Below, one piece after another: positions 10,081 to 20,486 of a stretch of DNA of 64,000 nt (position 1 is its first letter; every line of letters starts with the position of its first letter). The position numbers were made by a program, and so were the translations under genes. The notes beneath the pieces are model-generated. The model was not told where the DNA came from, did no database searches, and saw only the letters and a list, made by a program, of their open reading frames with translations. Source of the DNA: Powellomyces hirtus (taxonomy: Eukaryota; Chytridiomycota; Chytridiomycetes; Spizellomycetales; Powellomycetaceae); NCBI GenBank assembly GCA_025526995.1, contig JAHLKG010000013.1:310001-374000 (forward strand), written 5' to 3'.

Positions 10081-13000
10081 ATGGCTCAATCACATAAAAT
10101 CCCTGGCGGCTTGAGTGCCGTGAACTTTGTTGAGGCCACTACACCCTCAGGAAGGTGAGCTAGAGTGCCTGTCCACGGAACAAGGAGTGGGACTAAAGTG
10201 CTCGGCATGCTCATTCCTTAAATGTTCTATAGGGTCCAGGGCTATGTCAATCAACATGGCGGTGTCAGTTTCCTCGGTATTCCGTTTGCAGGTGATGACT
10301 GCTATGGGATTTGCAGCAAGTGTGAACATCTCGTAACATGAGGCCTCTTCAAGTCCCACCGATAGGGAACAACCGCTGGAAGACTACCATTCCCATTCCA
10401 AATTGGAGGTAGTATGGTGTTCACCGCAGATCTCTTTGCTCATGCTCTCAACTTCTTCTTTCGCAATTTCAGTGGAACTCTGGACGCTACATTGCAAAAA
10501 CCAGGGTGATTTCTGAGGTCTTACAGTGGACAACACACGCTTGTTGTTGATCTTGCTTCCTTTGTCCCTCAGATGTCCGCAAATATGCAAGGAGAACTAT
10601 CTGTGTCCTCCGATAATATCAGAAGACTGTTTGTATCTCAATATATATGTACCTCCGTTAGAGGCTGGGCAGACCGATATATCTGCAAAGCAACGGCCCG
10701 TACTGTTTTTTGTCCCGGGAGGCGCATTTCGAAGAGTACGTGAGGAATTGAAGCTAGCATCTATAGTTGTCAACGACACTATTGCTGGGGTCGGCCACAG
10801 GGTATCACTGACTCAAGCCCCTCTTTCCCTTTAGGGTTCTTCCCATCTGTACGATAGCGAGGCATCCACCTTGGCGCAGAGAATGGACGCCGTCATTGTC
10901 ATAGTTAGTTATCGTCTGGGACCTCTAGGCTTTTTCTTGACGGAGGCAAAAGAAGGAGTGAGTCATTCGCCAAACTACGGGGTGGACGACATTCGTACGG
11001 CACACGCATGGGTTGTCAAATCCATCTCTTCTTTTGGAGGACTTCCTAGCGAAATAACCTTGGTAGGACAAAGTGCGGGTTCCTTGATCGGTGCATATTT
11101 GATTGGAGCCGGAAACCCAAATCCAATTACATTCAAAGCAGCCGCTCTGTTGAGTATTCCCAACTCTCCTTTGCGGAATCTTGCTGAAGCCGAGGAGGAT
11201 AGACAGTTGCTGCTGAAGGAGTTGGGATGTTCACCAAATGACATCGCTTGTGCTAGAGGGAAGACTGCGGGAGCTCTCATCGGCGCTGAACACGATCGGG
11301 AAACCAATCTAAACGGATTTATGAGCTTTCCATTGATGCCCATGATCGTGGATAACCTAGAGGTCACCTCTCAGCCCGCGTATGCTCTTCAACATGACTA
11401 TAGAGGAAACGTGCCTGTCTTGGTGAGTCTTCTTATGCTTGATATCGTATGAGAATATGGCCAATCACTCAAGCACCTGCCTTGAATTTCCGCTTGTAAC
11501 CAAGATTGGCATGACGAAAGCCGAAGGGCACGAGTATGTGAACACAGTCTCCCACCGTCCGCTGCGGAAAATAATCGCCGATGCTGTCTTGTAGGTAGCC
11601 TTGTCGCAACATGTTGTTATGCCCGTTTTTTCGCATGCGATATGGCCTTGACATGTGCCTTTTAGGCGGACGTGGTGGCCAACAGTATCAGACTCTGCAG
11701 TGGTGAAGTCGTACTACACGAAAGACGTTTTGTATAAGGGGTATCTCGACCATTTCGGATTTCTTGTAAACCTCATGACAGACTACTTGTTCTTGTGCCC
11801 ATCGCGACAAGCTTTGAAAAACCTGGGAAGCACGTCATCGAGTCCTGCCTACGGTATTTTCTTGGATGGCGGAATGTCATACAAGGAGGACGTACCGGCG
11901 GGGACCTATTGCGATGGGGCAGCATGCCACGGGGTGGATATTTTATTCATGTTCACAGGTAGGAGGTGGTAATTAGTCGTGTGCTGATAAAGGAAGCAGA
12001 GGTAGAAAAGCTCACTCCATCAAATGCTTTATAGGTACCGAGCCCTTCGCCAACATTTTGACGCAAGCGATCCGAGGATTAGTGCATAGCGCCGACCCGA
12101 ATGCGTACGCTTCAGAATCTGGTGTCGTTATCCCTCAACTATCCCCTGCCACCGCATCTGGCGTTCCTGTTGCGGAAATCTTCCGAAACGGAACGTCCGC
12201 AGCAATGCCATTCCCCCGTAACAAATACTGTGACGATTGGGAGGCTTTATCTGCCGATCGACCTTACGATTTGAGGGCACGTGCAATCAATCGGGAGACA
12301 TCTCCATTCGTGCTCTGCGTTACCCTAGTATCAGTGATCCTGGGTGGCATTCTGTTGCTCCACTTGGCCATCTTTTTTCGTTGGAAGAAATTTACAAAAC
12401 ACTCAAGGACAGCGGTATCTGCGGATTCAGTCAATGCCAGGCAACCAATTCAGGAACCTGTGCCAGTGGCAGTTGCCGGACTCAACGTTGTCCTTTCCGG
12501 AAAGTACATTCTTTCCGATGTGAGCTTGTACTTTCCGGCTGGAAAAATGACAGGACTGCTCGGACCCAGTGGTGCTGGAAAGGTGAGAGTGGTGCTGATG
12601 CTGATGTTGCAAGCTATTCGATTGGGATGTCATTAACCGATTTTGTTGAAGAGCACTTTGATTCACCATCTGACTGGAAGCGTTGGGAAGGGATCCGCTC
12701 GCGACGTAATCTTTTACGGAAAGTCATCACTTAGCCATATATCCGTGGAGAGGCTGAAGCGCATGATAGGACTTGTCGAGCAGACTGATTGTCCTTATTC
12801 AAGTCTCACCCTGCAATCAGTCTTGGAGGCAGCAGCTGTCATTTTATTGGATTCTAGTACCGACGAAGAGCGGCTGGCTCGGGTCGATGAGGTCACTGAA
12901 ATACTCAACCTCACAGGATGTGTGGACGTGTTAGTGGACAAATTGTCTGGAGGACAGAAACGGCGGATGACAATTGCTGTTCAACTTCTCAAGAAGCCTC

Positions 13001-15466
13001 CAGTACTGTTCTTGGGTACGTCCATCTCCGGTTAGATTTGGAGATTACGTATCAGCTGTGAACTGAACTCCCGATTAGACGAGCCAACGAGCGGGCTCGA
13101 CGCCGAGACGTCGTTGGAAGTCATACGAGCGTTAAAACATCTTTGCAATGTCGGCAACCATACGGTGATTCTCACTATTCACACTCCAAGACGCGAGATT
13201 TGGGAAACGTTCGATCAGGTGGCCCTCATGTCTAATGGTGCGTTTACGTTCTCAGCGCAAAGGTAATCAGCAACATCAGGCATACTAACATGTTCTCGCA
13301 ACCAGGCCAGGTTGTATTTACAGGGGCCCCCAGCGATGCTAACATGCATTTCACCTCCTCTGGCGGCAAAGTGAAGGATCCCACAATAAACCCGGCTGAT
13401 TGGATCATTGATCTCATTGCGCAAGATTCCACGGGAGATTATCACAAGAAATTCCGTGCTTCGAATCACCACAGCGGCCTACAAACTGCCCTAAGTCACG
13501 TTGTACATGCAGAAAAAGATGCACAGCCAATTCGCGCTATGAGCAAAAGCACCTCACTTTCATTGTTTCCATCATTTGCCATAAATGCTCCCGCCCAGAC
13601 TCCATTTGCGGACGTGGCTGCGCCGAAGGCAAGAGGAGGTCACAAATAAGCCATATATCTGCACATTCGCTCATCTATAGCACCCTACAGGTCCCAGAGA
13701 TGACCTTCGGTTCTGATGCAGTTGCGCAACCAAATGGGTTTGAAGCAGCACATCCATCGAATCAACGAGCTTCTTGGGTAGGGATTCGAGCGTTAATGGC
13801 ACGGTGATAATGTTTTTATTCACTCCATGTACACTTGACAGGTCAGAGAAGCGTTCATTCCCAGATCTTCTAGTACCCCGAACTTCCCTCCTTCCCCAGT
13901 CAGCAGCGATCTTTCACAACTTACCACTCGAGTGAGATTCAGCGGGTGCAATTATGAGGATGATGGTTCGTACTAATTCTTGTAATCTCTGGCCAGGCGT
14001 CTGAAGTGAGGAGCCCAAATGTGCAGTCATCTGAGAGCCCCGAGGAGAATAGACACAACAATGAAACGCCACCGGTCGGCTTGAAGAGGATGGCGACCGA
14101 CTGCTCTTTGTCTCAAAGCGCTGCTGACGCTCTGACAGGAGATGGAACTGTTCCTGTTAACTACCGTCACAATATCCCTCGAATGTCCGCGATCGCTCTT
14201 GGGACATATGCCGGCCGTAGACCAACCGTTTGGACGGTTCTTTGGGCTTCCACATTGCGCTGGTGGAGGACGGGGCCTATTTTCTCAAAATTCTCGTATT
14301 CGGTACTCGTCCTTATACTTTCCATCGTGGGGGGCCTTCTTTGTAGACGCAATGTACGTTTCTCGCTTTACCTGCTTGCTCAAAACTTTCGTACTGAACG
14401 GATCATTGATTCCAAAGATCGAGGATGACCTGCAACTTACTCTCCGTGCCATCATGTGGCAGATCGGTATGTCGTCATCGTCAATGATGTGCAAAGTTTG
14501 GCGTCTATTTAACCACATACGCTAGGCCTTACTGGGTTGAGCGTTCTTAAAAGTACAGAGATGGTAGATAGAGTGTTCCGCGAGAAGAGGATGTATCAGT
14601 GGGAAATGCGACAAGGAATGGCAACGCCCCTGTCATTTTGGCTCCACTTATTGATCACTGAGACTTGGCCCGCTATCCTGGAGCCCTTGCCTGCACTTCT
14701 GGCATTTTGCGTGATATTTGATCCACCCATATTTCACCGCTCGGAATTCGGCGTCATGTAAGCTATGCGACCCATGATCCCTGGAAGAAGAATTACTGAA
14801 GTCATACGATTTACAGGATCTTGGCAGTGATCTTATTCCATCACGCAACGACGTCTATGTTTTCGCTGATAGAGCGGCTTCCTGTCAGCGATCGCGTTGC
14901 CGTTTTGGCTTCCACTTGTGTCGTAGGTCTCATAGCCTTTTTCAGTGGAGCGATGGTGAAGGAAGGGCAGACGTAAGTGATGATGAGCACAGATCGCACA
15001 TGATCGTGAAACAACGCTTATGCCTATACCGAATAGGCCGGTCTACGACGGTTTAAGCTTCATTCAGTACATCAGCCCTGGATATTGGGGTTTCCGGGTT
15101 GTCACGTGGAGCGCAGTTGGAGGACAAGGTGTATGCTTGTTTCGCAGCATCCACGACGCAAATACGGAGTGCGCGATAACAGAAGGCGACCTGGTGTCTA
15201 AGGCCATGGGCGACTGGCCCGACCATCCCAACAAATGGGAGAGTCTTTTGATTCAGCTGGCGCTGTCCGGAGCATTGAGGCTGCTGCAACTTATCATATT
15301 GTACGGAGAGTTCTACTCTACAAAGATGTCCACGTTCGGTAGGATGTGCTGGTTGTCTATCAAGGCGAAGGTCCAAAACCTTTTCAAGGCCACTCCAGCG
15401 GAGCATATCGCTCACGACACGCTCGAATTGGAGAGGGGGACTAGGCAAGGACATGGGAATCCGTGA
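10081..15466 (+). CDS. Carboxylesterase - ABCG half-transporter fusion protein
   Basis: I can chain 19 exons in phase to 1382 codons: 10081-10154, 10233-10291, 10354-10408, 10473-10505, 10573-10735, 10835-11422, 11505-11590, 11666-11958, 12035-12582, 12652-13015, 13079-13237, 13306-13638, 13698-13777, 13842-13931, 13997-14353, 14418-14466, 14526-14757, 14817-14972, 15037-15466. Residues ~1-570 are a type-B carboxylesterase: GIPFAVPPIGNNRW, SEDCLYLNIYVP, nucleophile elbow GQSAG, acid residue in GMTKAEG, histidine in CHGVDILFMF. One hydrophobic span (VLCVTLVSVILGGILLLHLA) followed by basic residues comes next. Then an ABCG nucleotide-binding domain: Walker A GPSGAGKST, signature LSGGQKRR, Walker B VLFLGDEPTSGLD, H-loop IHTPR. 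The C-terminus has ABC2-type membrane spans beginning at LRWWRTGPIF. The esterase end, the span and Walker A lie in one uninterrupted exon (12035-12582). Inferred: an extracytosolic esterase tethered to an exporter. The N-terminus is uncertain, with no signal peptide in the chosen start; the 13638/13698 junction is the least certain. Confidence 0.85.
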
Positions 15467-15949
15467 CATCTCTAAGTCTGATGCTGTAAACATCTTGTCA
15501 ATTTCATTACTCCATTGCACATTCGATAAGATTCTAGGCCTGACATCAAGAATTCCAAGTTTGTGGCTTGGAGTGGCGCGCGTGGCTGAGCCAACACGAC
15601 GCGATTCAAGTTCATCAGGACCAGCCGGATACTGAGCATCCATCGCATCGTATTCACCAGCCGAACGCTGAAATACTCCCATATTTCAGTGTCTGGCGCA
15701 ATTTAGCAGATCGGAGGATACATAGTACATGAGCTACGTAGAAGTCTATGTGGTGAGACGATGCTTCACAATCAGATAGTGAAGACGATGTAAACTCGCA
15801 ATCAAATGCCTCCAAATTTTGATCGTTGACGCAAATGGTGTGCTCCGCAAATATTCGACGCAGCAGATGTACTTTGAAGTTTTAGCGTTGAATACTTCCC
15901 GCACTGTTGAGCCAGCTGCACATCGCTTGTACAGGCTCTTATGCCGTCT

Positions 15950-16270
15950 CTGGAGTGCGTGTACTGGGATGAAGATCATGGCAAGGTTCCAATGTCCCAA
16001 TGCGTATCGCCATGCTCAACCTATGCATGCTTTTGGACGACAGGGAAATACGCGCAGAAGCATATTAATGTTTATCGCTCCCAATTTATCAACGGCCAGG
16101 CACACTGGCAAATCCTCCCGCGAGTGCCTGGAAGAGCTCGACGGAGCCAGCAGTTTCATCGTCCTGTCAAGATACGACATAAGTCAACGACGTCCCTTGA
16201 CGAGCGATCTACGGATTTTCCATTACCTCCTCGTCAGCGAGATCTGCAGCTGCACGAACGCGTGCCAAGA
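15950..16270 (+). pseudogene. Possible remnant of a CSN4-like (PCI) gene
   Basis: In one frame the segment near 15995-16055 reads MRIAMLNLCMLLDDREIRAEAY, and nearby frames give INVYRSQF and LDGASSFIVLSRYDIS. As I recall the family, COP9 signalosome subunit 4 has a similar run: an AEAYINR helix, then LD..FI..RY..LS. Here the pieces lie in different frames with a stop between them. One explanation is frameshifted decay; undetected introns or chance are others. I saw no PCI-domain C-terminus downstream. Confidence 0.2.
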
Positions 16271-16515
16271 GCTCAGAATTGATGGCCACTGCGTCAAGGG
16301 TTTCCTGCGCAAACGCCTATTGCCGTACTTTCTCGTCAGAGTGGGTGGCATTACATACATGAAACCATAGGACCTACATTCTTGGCGTGCATTACAAATG
16401 TCGTATCCGTCTTCAGTCGTCTAACGGCAGTTTCCAGTCTGAAAGAGGAATAACACGGAATGCAGAGGTTGAATCGCCTGTCGTCCGGCGGTGAGGATCA
16501 TCCTTTTCTCGATAC

Positions 16516-16746
16516 TCACGCATCAAGGCGCGCAAGTACGGCCGTGGGATCTATGCGCTTCTTTGCTTTTTTGCTTCCATTTCTGCGGTTGTTGGAAATC
16601 TGCTGCCCTTGTTCAAGGTGATAGTGAGAGGGCAGGGTAGCTGTATCCGGAGCCGGGAATGACTCGGCGACTTGCGCTGCAAGAAAATCAAGGTCCTGGG
16701 TAAATTTGTTGATGGTGGTAAGGAGGGGTGCCACCGACTGTTCCAT
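16516..16746 (-). CDS. Possible small unknown protein, head-to-head with THOC1
   Basis: On the minus strand an ATG at 16746 opens 76 codons (begins MEQSVAPLLTTINKF, ends lysine-rich KKAKKRIDPTAVLARLDA). The frame stays open upstream to about 16870 with protein-like text (AADLLNSLLARNEKYLRK), so a 5' exon may be missing. The predicted chain is helical with a basic tail. I recognise no family. It would share a short divergent promoter with THOC1. It may be a real small gene or chance. Confidence 0.25.
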   Translation of the reverse strand: MEQSVAPLLTTINKFTQDLDFLAAQVAESFPAPDTATLPSHYHLEQGQQISNNRRNGSKKAKKRIDPTAVLARLDA

Positions 16747-16978
16747 TTTGCGGAGATACTTCTCGTTGCGTGCAAGAAGGGAATTGAGGAGATCAGCAGC
16801 GATTGTGGGAGATGCCGCGTTCGCAGAGACGCTCAGAGACGTGGCTTTTGCGAAATTGACAGTTGCAACGACGAAGAACGACCGTCATCCTCGTCTAACT
16901 TTAATTTGTTCTGCTTCCCAAACCTCGCTGATACAAGTACAACCGAAATTCGACGGTCTTTTGCTCATAGAGGAAATC

Positions 16979-19945
16979 ATGACTGCGCTATCAAAGAGAG
17001 AGCCGTCGGTCTCACTTAATGACCTGGGTGTTCGAAACTGTACGGAAGCTTTGCTCGAGGTGCTGGCCCGTACCGCGACTGCCAAAGCACAATTGAGGGA
17101 GCAAAGCATGAGAGAGAGCGTTCGGGAAGTCTTAAGTGTTGACCCTGCTACGTTTGGAGCGCTGGCCACAGCATTCACATCGGTTCTCTTCAACATTGTG
17201 GTGCGTTACTTTCTTGCAACTGTTAGTTGATACTGCGTTGCTGAGGTTGCCCTTGCACATCCATAGGAAGAAGATGAACATAAGCAAGAGCATCTGTTCT
17301 CTCGCATTTATGACCTTCTGGATGTCGCGCTATATTGTACTGAGGCTGGTGCGGATCGTCTTTCCGTTCTCCTTGCGAAGTCCGACCAAGTTCCTTACCA
17401 CTGAGTTGTTCAGGCATTCAGGACCCGACTTTGCCTTTCAGCATGATTGAAGACCTCCTCGATGTTTTGACGATCAGCGGGACTGATAAAGTTGTTGATT
17501 ATTTGGAAAGTCGTTCGGATCGGCTTACAGTGGTGGGTACCTTTGAAGACGACAAGTTGGACTATGCAGACCCTGACTGTCTGTCTGTCAGGCCATTGAT
17601 CCCAGTAAAGGAAAGGGCTTGGTGCTCCTCCGTTTGTGTAATGAAATTCTCCGGCGATTGTCCAAAACCAAGAACACCATAATATCGGGACGAATCCTTA
17701 TGTTCATGGCCAATGTATATCCTCTGAGCGAGCGATCAGGTAGTTATTAACGCTTCTAATTGCTAGGGATTGTCTGTTTTCTTATCTCTGGCACCCCTGC
17801 AGGAGTAAATTTGAGAGGCGAGTTCAATATCAAAAACGGAACACACTTCGAGGGAGAGGATGACATGAACATGGACGCTATGGAAGTGGATTCGAAGGAT
17901 GTTACCCCCAAAGGTAAGAAGCAATGATAAGACCTTCAATTGATTTATGATTGATAGTCCGACTTGGGTCGCTACAGTGGACCCTTTTTATAAAACCTTC
18001 TGGAATTTGCAAAAATACATCGCAAACCCAGTCCTCTTGTGTCAACCAGAGAATTTTGAAGTAGTAAAGAAGGTAATCGTGCCAACTTTGTCTCATTCAG
18101 CCGATTTGATGACTGATTTGGGAAAAAAATTTAATAAGGGGATGGAGCTGGTGTTTGACAAGTTTGATGAAGTGAGCAAAGAGACGTCCTCTCATCAAAT
18201 CAAATCCAAAGATGATATCCACAATATGGGGGATCGAAAGCGGAAGCACCCCCGCACTGAGGAAGGAGGCGATAACATCATACCTGCTACTAAGAAAACC
18301 GTTGTACCCCATGGCAAAGTCGAATCTTTCTTTCCAAAGTTTCTCACTCGGCCGGACCTTTTTGAGTTGGAGGTAAATTGAGCTGATTCGCTTCAACGGG
18401 CAGCTAAGATGTTCTCCATGGCTAACATCAACTATCAGATACGCGATCCGCACTTCCGACGTCAAATCTTGGCACAATTTTCTATCATTCTGCAATATCT
18501 TTCGTTACTCTCACAGGATGAGAAAGACAAAGCGCTGAAGGCGATTGCAGAAAACAAGGGCGCCATTTCAAACAAAGCCATACAGCAATCGTACACACTT
18601 ACGGCAGAGCAGGTATGCTCCTCTGCTAGAGGGTCCGTTCCTGCTACTTTTGTTTGTTCATGCTACAATTGGGCATTTAGGAACAGTGGGTGCGAACCGC
18701 CAGAGGACGTGCATACGGGTCATCGGAAGCTACGGTGCCCAGCGGAAAGCAGTTTGCAAAAAACCTATCCACGGTCATTACGCACGAGCGGAATTGGGTA
18801 TATTACATTTTCGTCACACAGTGCGATGCGCGGGAAACCGTCACACTCAATCATCCGATCTCCTCTCATAGATTGAATGGAAGAATCGCTCTTGCCAGAC
18901 ATTCGAGATGGCGAAGGTGGCGGTTGAGCAGGGAAGCAAAAGGCCAAAACTACAGGTTGGTAATATTCGACTGACTCGGACCTCACTTGATTATTAATCT
19001 GACTTGTACTGTGTTGCATGTGGCCCAAAGGGTTCAGATACCGTGAAACGGCAGAATTGGTTGGGCAGCGACGATATGACGGCCTTATGGGCGAAAGGGG
19101 ATGCGGCGGAGGCCATCATGCAGGATTCATCTCGAAGGTAGATTGTCACCATCCTACGAGTCTTGATGACGAAGCCGAAAGCGTGTAATATGACTCGAGT
19201 ACCGTTTGTTCACTATGCTCTGCTTTTCTTTAGGAACATTTTACCAAATTTGGTTGATCTGATCGGCCAAGTGGATGAGCAGTTGGACGAGCACGGGAAC
19301 CTGACTGGAGGCATAGAAGCAGAGTATGGCCTTCACACAGACATGGTACGTGCGCATGTAAATTCGCGCCCAATGTGGGTGTGAGGCACTCACCTGTGGC
19401 CCAAATTTTCCTTGCTTCTCTCACGCAGAAATTCAGCTGGCGAATGTACCGCACGGCCATGCGGCACCATATATATTTGTATCAGTCGCGCCCAAGCGAT
19501 GAGCAAGTTGAAAACAAAGCACCTGGCAAAGGCTTGTTGATGGAATGGAGGAAGGAAAAACTGCGGGTGAAGAATCCTATACCTAACGGGACCGGGACAG
19601 CTACAGGCACTACAGAAGGTAAGCTTGTTTCAAGCTTTCGCAGCTGACATACAATCTGAATCGCTAACGCTTTTGCCGGAAGCCAACGCCGACGACACCG
19701 CGCCGTCTACGCCTCAGGGTGCTGAGTCCCCCAGCAAACGGCAGAAATGCGACGACACCTCTGTGCCGACAACTCCACGCGTTCGCTCTCCGCCGCCTAC
19801 CACCGAACCTTCAACACCAATAATCAAGGACACGGAAACGTCATTGTCAATGGATGCGCAAGATGCAGTTTCTGAAGAGTTGCCGGAAGCGCCCGTCGAT
19901 AATGCGCTGGTTGAAGAGATGAAAGACGCGCCAGTCGAGACATAA
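16979..19945 (+). CDS. THOC1: THO complex subunit 1 (Hpr1/THOC1)
   Basis: Thirteen exons join in phase to 710 residues: 16979-17200, 17267-17365, 17422-17532, 17592-17739, 17803-17913, 17978-18372, 18439-18612, 18681-18797, 18872-18955, 19031-19137, 19234-19345, 19429-19618, 19683-19945. The exon 2 donor (GTTCTC) and exon 9 donor (GTTGGT) are weak and could be misplaced. Family landmarks run in THOC1 order: [64 protein letters not shown] joined to [34 protein letters not shown] joined to [12 protein letters not shown], and [12 protein letters not shown]. The human protein is about 657 residues. THOC1/Hpr1 is a core subunit of the THO/TREX complex, which couples nuclear transcription elongation to mRNP assembly and export and limits R-loops. 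The C-terminal tail is acidic, Pro/Ser/Thr-rich and probably disordered; I saw no death domain of the kind animal THOC1 carries. Confidence 0.92.
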
Positions 19946-20486
19946 AGGTCCCTGTTGGATGAAGTTAGCGTTGCATTTCTGCAAGCACTTGCAGTTGCAT
20001 TTTTGGGATTCGAAATATAGGCACTGAGCAATGGAAATAGTGATTTGTCGAATTGCCTATGCTAAATGGAACAGAGGAGGAGTCATCACTTCCTGACTTG
20101 AAGCTCCGCGAAACCCATTTCAAGGTGTGCGGACATCAGCGGAAACACGCCATCTCCCGTAACACTATACGATACGTGTTTGCATTGATGAAAATCACCC
20201 AGCTCCTGGTGTATTGGCTCTTAGGCTCAAATATCAAGCAAGCCGTTTCGCTATGGAGGAGGGAGGAGATGCGAGCTCTTGAACAGGGCCACATGTTGGC
20301 GCGAGGCGGAAACGCTACGAACTTGCTAGCCTGAGCGATCCCCTTTTCTCTGCCCTTAGTTTAGTATTAGTTTAGTTTTCTTGTCCTGGCCAGTTGACGC
20401 TGGCCTGGCCGCACGGCGTTTACGTTTCAACGGTGCAGGGGTGTGAAAACCCTTGCAGCTCTTGTATTGAAATACTCGCAGCATCA
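19946..20486. other. Convergent 3' intergenic region (THOC1 / COG3)
   Basis: Separates the convergent ends of THOC1 (+) and COG3 (-). An ORF at 20053-20334 (+) has no recognisable features and is probably chance. A short direct repeat (AATACTCGCAGCATCACTA, twice) lies at about 20471-20508, at the end of COG3. Confidence 0.5.

Larger units (their letters stand above)
15467..16978. other. Gap between esterase-ABC gene and THOC1
   Basis: No intact gene is recognised. Around 15950-16270 (+) there is weak, frame-broken resemblance to COP9 signalosome subunit 4 (listed separately). A minus-strand open stretch at about 16516-16860 reads as a plausible small helical protein (listed separately). The remainder is unassigned. 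Confidence 0.4.

Noticed and set aside
10291..10354. Apparent one-base frameshift in the esterase between IPFA and the next exon
   Set aside because: Using the AG at 10352-10353 as acceptor gives GIPFAVPPIGNNRW in frame; no frameshift is needed.
20053..20334. 93-codon plus ORF after THOC1
   Set aside because: No family resemblance; it lies in the convergent 3' region and is probably chance.
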